A stretch of DNA of 5,545 nucleotides, from contig JAUILB010000203.1 of NCBI GenBank assembly GCA_030432815.1, positions 1-5,545 of the forward strand, given 5' to 3'. The notes beneath the pieces are model-generated. The model searched no databases and was not told where the DNA came from. It saw nothing but the letters and a program-made list of their open reading frames with translations. Positions 1-5,545 of the stretch are shown in pieces; positions within the stretch are counted from its first letter, which is position 1, and each line of letters opens with the position of its first letter. This stretch comes from Alphaproteobacteria bacterium (GTDB lineage Bacteria; Pseudomonadota; Alphaproteobacteria; Sphingomonadales; Emcibacteraceae). Both the position numbers and the translations under genes were made by a program.

Positions 1-1478
1 ATACGTATAATATTGAACGCGTGGAAATTTTACGCGGGCCACAATCCACACTTTACGGTTCAGATGCTATAGGTGGCGTGATTAATATCGTCACAAAATC
101 GGGTGGTGACGGCCTTGGCGGAAAAATATTTCTTGAAGGCGGATCGTTTAATACCGTACGTGGCGGCGCAGGTATTTATGGCGGCGATGAAAAACTAGGT
201 TATAATTTATCGGCAAGCGGGTTTTATACGGATGGCATCTCATCAGCAGATGAAAATGATGGAAATACGGAAAGAGACGGCCTTGAAAGCTATAATTTTT
301 ACGGTAAAATCACTAGCAATCTAAACGAACTATTTCGCCTTGAAGCCATGAGCCGTTATTCCAATAACAGGACCAAATTCGATAGCTTCGGTCCCATGGA
401 TGGTGATGAAATTTCACATGTTGATGAATTCTCATTTGCGCTTCGTGGGCATCTGGATCTGCTTGACGGCAGGTTCAGCAATATAATTTCCGGCGAATAT
501 TCAGAAATTGACAGAAAAAATATAAGCACTGGTCTTCAAACTTTCGAGGCAACAGGAAAAAGGGTAAATTTTGATTATCTTGGTGTCTATGAGATGAGCT
601 CTGATATAACTGTTTCTGGCGGTTTACAGCACGAAACCACAAAATCTGTGCAGGCATCAGATGAAAGCTTTGATTTAACAAGTGTGTTCGGCGAACTTGC
701 ATTTACAGGTATTGATGGACTGGTACTAACCGGCGGCGCGCGCTACGATGATCATAAAACATTTGGGGATCGAACAACCTTCAGGGTAACCGGATCATAT
801 GAATTTGCACAAACAGGAACACGACTGATCGCAAATTGGGGAGAAGGATTTAAAGCGCCAAGCATTAACCAGCTTACCTTTATTTGTGGCTTCTGCGGTG
901 CGACAGAACCAAATACAAACTTGAAACCGGAAATCGCCCGCGGATATGAAATTGGTGTGGAACAACCGATATTTGAAGACCGCATTACCCTTGCTGCAAC
1001 CTATTTTCATTTAAAAATAGATGACGCAATTGATTTTGACACGGCGCAGGGTGGCTATGTGAATTTGGCAAAGACCAAATCTTCCGGTGTTGAACTAAGC
1101 ATAAATGCACAAATTCTGGATAATCTTTACATAAGCGGAAATTATACATTTACCGACGCAATCGATTTAATTGGAAATACAACACTTCCGCGGGAACCAC
1201 GTCATAGATTTTCAGGGCGTGTAGATTGGGAAGTAACTGACCAAATAAATGCAATTGTAACGGTTACCCATAATGGCGATGAAACACAAAATGAATTTAG
1301 CCCGGTTCCGATCCTTGATGGCTGGACGCGGGTGGATTTCAAACTGTCATACGAAATAATGGAAGACTTGAGCCTCTATGGTCGCGTTGATAATATTTTA
1401 AATGAAGAATATCAGCATGTTCCCGGATATGGCACACCTGACAGATCTTTCTTCGCAGGGATAAGAAAGAATTTCTGA
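1..1478 (+). CDS. btuB: TonB-dependent outer-membrane receptor, BtuB-like (5' partial)
   Basis: This is the 3' part of a TonB-dependent receptor that probably imports cobalamin or related corrinoids across the outer membrane. The reading frame is open from base 3 and enters mid-plug with IERVEILRGPQSTLYGSDA, followed by IGGVINIVTK, the conserved end of the plug domain. The GTG at 21 is therefore an internal valine, not a start. About 491 residues are visible. The signal peptide, TonB box and first part of the plug (roughly 100 residues in E. coli BtuB) are missing. The rest is a beta-barrel: FKAPSINQL then NLKPE matches FKAP-x-LxQL...NPxLxPE of BtuB, and the C-terminal segment (DNILNEEYQ...FFAGIRKNF) ends in the terminal Phe recognised by the BAM machinery. 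Acidic loops at 231-281 and 381-425 resemble the calcium-binding loops of BtuB. The stop overlaps the next start by one base (TGATG). The receptor family is certain; cobalamin as substrate is inferred from similarity and the btuFCD-cobQ context. A siderophore receptor is the less likely alternative. Confidence 0.93.
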   Translation, partial: TYNIERVEILRGPQSTLYGSDAIGGVINIVTKSGGDGLGGKIFLEGGSFNTVRGGAGIYGGDEKLGYNLSASGFYTDGISSADENDGNTERDGLESYNFYGKITSNLNELFRLEAMSRYSNNRTKFDSFGPMDGDEISHVDEFSFALRGHLDLLDGRFSNIISGEYSEIDRKNISTGLQTFEATGKRVNFDYLGVYEMSSDITVSGGLQHETTKSVQASDESFDLTSVFGELAFTGIDGLVLTGGARYDDHKTFGDRTTFRVTGSYEFAQTGTRLIANWGEGFKAPSINQLTFICGFCGATEPNTNLKPEIARGYEIGVEQPIFEDRITLAATYFHLKIDDAIDFDTAQGGYVNLAKTKSSGVELSINAQILDNLYISGNYTFTDAIDLIGNTTLPREPRHRFSGRVDWEVTDQINAIVTVTHNGDETQNEFSPVPILDGWTRVDFKLSYEIMEDLSLYGRVDNILNEEYQHVPGYGTPDRSFFAGIRKNF

Positions 1479-2356
1479 TGATCAAAACAAAGAGCCGCAT
1501 CGCAAAAACACTTCGTGCCCTTTTTGGTGCGGCTCTTTTATCCTATCCGGCTACTTTCATTGGCATGGAAACCAAGGCACAGGAACAGCTGCCAACCGTA
1601 ATGTCATTGGATTATTGCGCTGATCAATATGTCCTATCCCTTGCGCAGCGTAATCAGATAATCGCCCTTTCGGACGCGGCAGAAGATCAATTTTCCTATC
1701 ACCGCGCCCGCGCCAAAGGCATCCAGAAAAACGGAAGCTCAATCGCGGAAGTGGTTATATATGCGCCGGACATAGTGGTACAAACATATTCAAACGCGCC
1801 AAGAATGGGCGAAATCACAAAACGTGCGGGTATTAAACTTATAAGCACCACATATGGCCGCGATATAGAAATAATGTTTAAAAATATGAACATGATCGGA
1901 AGTGCCATCGGCCAGCAGGAAAAAGCCGAAGCCATTATCGATGAATATAAGGCACGACTTGCAAAAATTAAAAATAGCCCGCAAAGCAACCTTACCGTTT
2001 CTTATCTGACCCCAAGCGGATTTACGGCCGGAAGCGGCACTTTCGTCGATGATATTATCAAGCTCTCCGGCTTTCAAACTTACGCATCCAAAAAACATTA
2101 TACGGGCTGGCTTGAACTGCCACTGGAAGATATGATTATTGATCCGCCCGATATCATCATTACCAGTTTTTTTGACAGCAACATGGAAAACCAATCCCGA
2201 TGGAGCCTGAGCAGACATGATCATCTTCTTAACATGATCCAGGATATCAAAACAATTCATTTACCAGGTGCGCTGATGGCCTGCGACGGTATTTTTTTAA
2301 TTGATGCCGCAGAACAAATTCGCTCGGAAGCAAAGAAAATGGGGATAATTGAATGA
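1478..2356 (+). CDS. btuF: Periplasmic corrinoid-binding protein of ABC importer (BtuF-like)
   Basis: This is a 292-residue class III (COG0614-type) substrate-binding protein, expected to capture corrinoid in the periplasm and dock on the permease encoded next. A basic N-terminus (MIKTKSRIAK) and a hydrophobic stretch at about residues 11-29 form a signal peptide, with likely cleavage after TKA (residue 34). The N-lobe begins with TVMSLDYCADQYVLSLAQ (residues 40-57) and contains the APDIVV strand (96-101). The C-lobe holds SGFTAGSGTFVDDIIKLSGF (180-199), GWLELPLEDMI (210-220) and PPDIIIT. Glu217 aligns by eye with the E. coli BtuF C-lobe glutamate that salt-bridges BtuC arginines; the N-lobe counterpart is probably Glu91, one position shifted. 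Cys47 and Cys269 are a possible pair. E. coli BtuF is 266 residues and lacks the CADQ motif, so this belongs to a related but distinct subfamily. The ATG lies in the receptor's stop (TGATG), with purine-rich AAGAAAG at 1463-1469 as a weak ribosome site. The family is secure; the exact ligand is inferred from neighbours. Confidence 0.9.
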   Translation: MIKTKSRIAKTLRALFGAALLSYPATFIGMETKAQEQLPTVMSLDYCADQYVLSLAQRNQIIALSDAAEDQFSYHRARAKGIQKNGSSIAEVVIYAPDIVVQTYSNAPRMGEITKRAGIKLISTTYGRDIEIMFKNMNMIGSAIGQQEKAEAIIDEYKARLAKIKNSPQSNLTVSYLTPSGFTAGSGTFVDDIIKLSGFQTYASKKHYTGWLELPLEDMIIDPPDIIITSFFDSNMENQSRWSLSRHDHLLNMIQDIKTIHLPGALMACDGIFLIDAAEQIRSEAKKMGIIE

Positions 2357-3345
2357 GCCGATATGTGTTTGGCAATACTGTTCTTTTGGTAGCACTAATC
2401 ATTGTCGCAGTCTTATCCCTGCTGTTTGGTCGTGTCGATTTATCATTTACCGAAGTTGTCGATGCATTATTTGGAAACCCTAACGATCCGCTAACCATAA
2501 TTGTCAGGGAACTTCGTCTGCCTCGTGTTATTCTTGGTATTGTTGTCGGGGCCGCCATGGGCGTATCAGGGGCTGCTCTTCAGGGAGTACTTAGAAATCC
2601 ATTGGCAGACCCCGGCGTTGTCGGTGTTTCTGCCAGTGCCGCTCTTGGCGCCGTCATTGCAATTCATTTGGGGGCGGCATCCATCTGGCCGATGTTGATC
2701 CCTATTTTCGCAATGGGTGGCGCACTCGCCGCTACATTTATTCTTTTTCTTATTTCCGCGCGTGAAAGTAGCGTTCTTATGCTTATTCTCGTCGGGATCG
2801 GAATTAGTTCGCTTGCGATGGCTGCCATATCGCTTGTGATGAATTTGGCTGAATCCCCGATGACCATCCGCGATATGATTATGTGGATGCTTGGCTCCCT
2901 TGAAAACAGAACAGTGAGTGATTTGTTGCTCGCCCTGCCCTTTATTCTTTTTGGCTGGCTAATGATGATCAATATTGGGCAGGGGTTAAATGCGCTTAGT
3001 ATCGGCGAAGATACCGCACAAACGATGGGCATCAATATAAAAGGGCTTAAACTCAGAGTGGTGGTTGGATCTGCCATCAGCGTTGGGGCTGCTGTCGCCG
3101 TCTGTGGCAGTATTGGTTTTGTCGGTCTTGTCGTGCCCCATATAGTGCGAGCCCTTATTTGTAATGAACCTGGAAAGATACTGCTGCCAAGTGCGCTTAT
3201 GGGCGGACTTTTACTAACACTTGCTGATTTGGTCACTCGTATTCCACAGTTCAGCACTGATTTGCGCCTTGGTGTTGTAACATCGCTAATTGGGGCACCG
3301 GCATTCCTTTATATTATCTATCAAACACGAAAGAATATGCGATGA
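2353..3345 (+). CDS. btuC: ABC transporter permease, FecCD/BtuC family
   Basis: This is an inner-membrane permease of 330 residues (E. coli BtuC is 326), expected to dimerise and form the corrinoid channel. Hydrophobic segments lie at about residues 8-26, 59-79, 90-108, 113-134, 139-164, 188-207, 236-257, 276-294 and 306-323, in line with the roughly ten-helix fold. Family motifs are clear: LRLPR (54-58), GAALQGVLRNPLADPGVVGVS (73-93), IGEDTAQTMGI (217-227, the cytoplasmic coupling region that contacts the ATPase) and GFVGLVVPHIVR (255-266). Arg55 and Arg58 match the E. coli BtuC periplasmic arginines that bind BtuF glutamates. The gene overlaps its upstream neighbour by ATGA at 2353-2356 and its downstream neighbour by ATGA at 3342-3345. 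GGGGAT at 2341-2346 is a plausible ribosome site that supports this start. Siderophore permeases share these motifs, so the BtuC assignment depends on the BtuB-like receptor and cobQ on either side. Confidence 0.93.
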   Translation: MSRYVFGNTVLLVALIIVAVLSLLFGRVDLSFTEVVDALFGNPNDPLTIIVRELRLPRVILGIVVGAAMGVSGAALQGVLRNPLADPGVVGVSASAALGAVIAIHLGAASIWPMLIPIFAMGGALAATFILFLISARESSVLMLILVGIGISSLAMAAISLVMNLAESPMTIRDMIMWMLGSLENRTVSDLLLALPFILFGWLMMINIGQGLNALSIGEDTAQTMGINIKGLKLRVVVGSAISVGAAVAVCGSIGFVGLVVPHIVRALICNEPGKILLPSALMGGLLLTLADLVTRIPQFSTDLRLGVVTSLIGAPAFLYIIYQTRKNMR

Positions 3346-4124
3346 GCGGGCTTGATATACAAAATATAAGCCTTGATCTTGATGGCAACAAAATACTGGA
3401 GAATGTTTCTGTATCGGTAAGAGAAGGTGAAGTTGTCGGACTGATAGGACCCAATGGTGCGGGGAAAAGCTGCCTTTTAAAATCAATTCTTGGTTTACTG
3501 GATATTAAGTCCGGCAAAATATCTATTGATGATCAGAATATTGATGATTTGGACCTTAAGGAACGCGCAATGAAAATGGCCTATGCCGCCCAGGGTGCGC
3601 CGGTTTACTGGCCCTTGACGGCGGAAACAATTGTCGGACTTGGAAGGGTTCCACACTTAAACCCGTGGCAGAAACTTACAAAAAATGACAAGATTGCTAT
3701 TGATTATGCGATGGAACGTACTGATTGCGCCGATCTGAGTGACAGGCTTGTGACAACCTTATCAGGAGGTGAACGTGCGCGCGTTCTTCTTGCCCGTGTG
3801 CTTGCAACAGGCGCAAAATATATTCTGGCTGATGAACCTGTCGCAGCACTTGATCCATCACACCAGTTGCAGGTGATGAATATTCTAAGCAGTCTCTCCA
3901 AAAGCGGTCATGGTGTGCTTGTGGTACTTCATGATCTTGGTCATGCCCTCAGATATTGTGACCGTCTGATACTTTTAAACGACGCTAAAGTCATCGGACA
4001 AGATGTGCCGGAGAAAATATTAAGCGATCAAAATCTTAAAAATATTTTTGGCATTTCTGCTTCCAGGTGGGCAGAAAATGGTCATTCATTATTATCCCCC
4101 CTAAATGTGCTGGATGAAACATAA
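3342..4124 (+). CDS. btuD: ABC transporter ATP-binding protein (BtuD/FepC-type)
   Basis: This is the cytoplasmic ATPase of the importer, 260 residues (E. coli BtuD is 249), expected to dimerise under the permease and drive transport. All nucleotide-binding motifs are intact: Walker A GPNGAGKS (36-43), Q-loop Gln84 in AAQGAP, signature LSGGE (140-144), Walker B YILADEP (160-166, catalytic Glu165), D-loop ALDPSH (169-174) and switch His197 in LHDLGHA. The C-terminal part, with DRLILLNDAKVIGQDVPEKI (207-226) and a FGI-containing tail, is typical of iron-siderophore/B12 importer ATPases. The start overlaps the permease stop (ATGA), with GAAAG at 3329-3333 as a modest ribosome site. Its TAA is directly followed by the ATG of cobQ. 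ATPase function is certain from the motifs. Corrinoid specificity comes only from its partners, since FepC/FhuC-type ATPases look the same. Confidence 0.94.
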   Translation: MSGLDIQNISLDLDGNKILENVSVSVREGEVVGLIGPNGAGKSCLLKSILGLLDIKSGKISIDDQNIDDLDLKERAMKMAYAAQGAPVYWPLTAETIVGLGRVPHLNPWQKLTKNDKIAIDYAMERTDCADLSDRLVTTLSGGERARVLLARVLATGAKYILADEPVAALDPSHQLQVMNILSSLSKSGHGVLVVLHDLGHALRYCDRLILLNDAKVIGQDVPEKILSDQNLKNIFGISASRWAENGHSLLSPLNVLDET

Positions 4125-5545
4125 ATGACAATGACCATCATGTTGCAGGGAACAGGTTCAGATGTTGGAAAATCAATCCTTGTAGCCGGACTTTGCCGGG
4201 CTCTTACCAAACGCGGTTTTCGGGTTATGCCCTTCAAACCGCAAAACATGTCAAACAATGCTGCCGTCACCAAAGACGGCGGTGAAATCGGCCGGGCCCA
4301 GGCACTTCAGGCAATCGCCAGCGACGTAGAACCCTCAGTGGATATGAACCCGATCCTTCTGAAGCCGGAAAGCGATATAGGAGCACAAATCATAGTCCAC
4401 GGGAAACCGGTTCGCACCATTGATAGTGACTACTACCGACAGAATAAAAAAGCACTTCTCAGTAAGGTAATCGAAAGCTTTGAACGCTTAAAAAATAAAG
4501 CCGATATTGTAATTGTAGAAGGGGCCGGCAGCCCCGCAGAAACAAACCTGCGCGACCACGATATCGCCAATATGGGATTTGCCACAGCCACAAATACGCC
4601 CGTCATCATTATTGGTGATATCGACCGTGGCGGCGTCATTGCGTCCCTTGTCGGAACATATGTATTGCTCAATGACACGGATCGAAACCTGATCAAAGGC
4701 TATATCATTAATAAGTTTCGTGGTGATGTAACCCTATTTGATGATGCCCTTGCTACAATAACGGAGAAAACTGACTGGCAAAATATTGGTATCGTGCCGT
4801 TTTTATCAGAGCTAAAAAAACTTCCGGCGGAAGACGCGGTCATCCTTGAAAGTATCGCAGATAAACAAATAAAAACCATAAAAATTGCGGTGCCGATGTT
4901 ATCCAGAATTGCGAATTTCGATGACCTTGACCCGCTTAATCAAGAAGCGGATGTTGAAGTATCATATATCCCGCCTGGAAAAATTTTGCCACCGGATGCT
5001 GATCTGGTGATATTACCGGGCACCAAATCGACACTCGCAGATCTTGACTTTTTACGGGTGCAGGGATGGGATATTGATATTGCCGCCCATATCCGCAAAG
5101 GCGGCAGGGTACTTGGAATATGTGGTGGTTATCAAATGCTGGGAAAAATTGTGGTCGATCCCGAAGGTGTTGAGGGCAAAGCAGGAAAACAGCCTGGGCT
5201 TGGATATCTGGATGTCACGACAACAATGCAACCCTATAAAGAGGTTGGATTAACTTCTGCAGATTGCAGCGATCTCGATTGTAAAACTAAGGGTTATGAA
5301 ATCCATATTGGTAAAACGGAAGGCCCTGATACTGAACGTCCATATTTAAAAAGTGGTGACCGTCCTCTTGGCGCAACATCCCTGGATGGAAAAATTATTG
5401 GCGTTTATTTACATGGGCTATTCAGCGATGATCATTTCAGAATGAAATATTTGGCTGATTATCGAAATGGGCGACTTGAAAAATCAACCTATCTTCAAAA
5501 TATTGATGAAACACTTGACCGCTTGGCAGGGCAGCTGGAACGAAA
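4125..5545 (+). CDS. cobQ: Cobyric acid synthase CobQ (CbiP), 3' partial
   Basis: This is a glutamine-dependent amidotransferase that converts adenosylcobyrinate a,c-diamide to adenosylcobyrate by four ATP-driven amidations (carboxylates b, d, e and g). The frame stays open from 4125 to the window end: 473 residues with no stop, against about 480-490 for the family, so only a short tail is missing. The N-terminal ATP-binding domain has the P-loop GTGSDVGKS (9-17), KPQNMSNNAAV (38-48), NPILLKP (75-81), VEGAGSP (131-137) and GDIDRGG (164-170). The C-terminal glutaminase domain has LPGTKST (297-303), the nucleophile Cys333 in GICGGYQMLG, KGYEIHIG (389-396) and the catalytic His430 in YLHGLF. The chosen ATG abuts the btuD stop (TAAATG); ATGs at 4131 and 4140 are alternative starts, and the upstream ribosome site is weak (GGA near 4112). 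All key residues are present, so the enzyme should be active. CobB/CbiA is excluded because the KPQNMSNN and GTGSDVGKS motifs are those of CobQ. Confidence 0.96.
   Translation, partial: MTMTIMLQGTGSDVGKSILVAGLCRALTKRGFRVMPFKPQNMSNNAAVTKDGGEIGRAQALQAIASDVEPSVDMNPILLKPESDIGAQIIVHGKPVRTIDSDYYRQNKKALLSKVIESFERLKNKADIVIVEGAGSPAETNLRDHDIANMGFATATNTPVIIIGDIDRGGVIASLVGTYVLLNDTDRNLIKGYIINKFRGDVTLFDDALATITEKTDWQNIGIVPFLSELKKLPAEDAVILESIADKQIKTIKIAVPMLSRIANFDDLDPLNQEADVEVSYIPPGKILPPDADLVILPGTKSTLADLDFLRVQGWDIDIAAHIRKGGRVLGICGGYQMLGKIVVDPEGVEGKAGKQPGLGYLDVTTTMQPYKEVGLTSADCSDLDCKTKGYEIHIGKTEGPDTERPYLKSGDRPLGATSLDGKIIGVYLHGLFSDDHFRMKYLADYRNGRLEKSTYLQNIDETLDRLAGQLER

Noticed and set aside
21..23. GTG at 21 as the translation start of the first gene.
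   Set aside because: The frame is open upstream (T-Y-N-I-E-R) and the residues on both sides belong to the conserved TonB receptor plug, so the gene starts before the window.
1790..2260. Minus-strand open frame (156 codons) opposite btuF.
   Set aside because: It is antisense to a well-supported gene and shows no recognisable motif; I treat it as a shadow frame.
2292..2298. T-run in btuF (another at 2167-2173) as a possible intrinsic terminator.
   Set aside because: Neither run is preceded by a convincing GC-rich hairpin, and both are in-frame codons of an intact gene.
2664..3257. Long minus-strand open frame (197 codons) opposite btuC.
   Set aside because: It lies wholly antisense to a motif-rich permease gene, and its translation shows no domain I recognise and looks like a mirror of the coding strand.
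3764..3772. Perfect Shine-Dalgarno-like AGGAGGTGA inside btuD.
   Set aside because: It encodes the ABC signature motif (SGGE), and no plausible new gene starts just downstream.
4814..4820. A7 run in cobQ as a possible slippage or frameshift site.
   Set aside because: The reading frame continues on both sides with all family motifs in phase, so there is no evidence of a frameshift.
5044..5253. Plus-strand open frame of 69 codons near the 3' end.
   Set aside because: It is an out-of-frame shadow inside cobQ, covering the glutaminase Cys333 region whose real frame is conserved.

Overview
The window is a tightly packed, single-strand (+) run of five genes for corrinoid (vitamin B12) import and late cobalamin synthesis. 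In order they are an outer-membrane TonB-dependent receptor of BtuB type (5' end outside the window), a periplasmic substrate-binding protein (BtuF-like), an FecCD/BtuC-family permease, a BtuD-like ATPase and cobyric acid synthase CobQ (3' end outside the window). Nothing convincing is encoded on the minus strand; the open frames there are shadows of these genes.

The genes leave no intergenic space. The junctions are TGATG (1476-1480), ATGA (2353-2356), ATGA (3342-3345) and TAAATG (4122-4127). This implies one polycistronic message with translational coupling. No promoter, terminator, riboswitch, RNA gene, repeat or mobile element is visible. In many proteobacteria a cobalamin riboswitch precedes btuB, but that region lies upstream of base 1 and cannot be assessed here.

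The inferred pathway is as follows. The receptor brings corrinoid across the outer membrane using TonB energy. The binding protein captures it in the periplasm and delivers it to the BtuC2D2-type ABC importer. CobQ amidates adenosylcobyrinate a,c-diamide to cobyrate in the cytoplasm. CobQ acts before cobinamide, so its presence suggests that the host makes cobalamin de novo, or finishes early precursors, besides scavenging it.

The organism is a Gram-negative bacterium (outer-membrane receptor plus periplasmic binding protein). Gene order, the S-x-x-x-C-A-D-Q type of binding protein and the moderately low GC content (roughly 40-45% by eye) fit a low-GC, perhaps marine, alphaproteobacterium, but this placement is tentative. 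I see no undescribed system. The points worth a second look are details of the receptor loops, the binding-protein subfamily and the coupling of import to cobQ.
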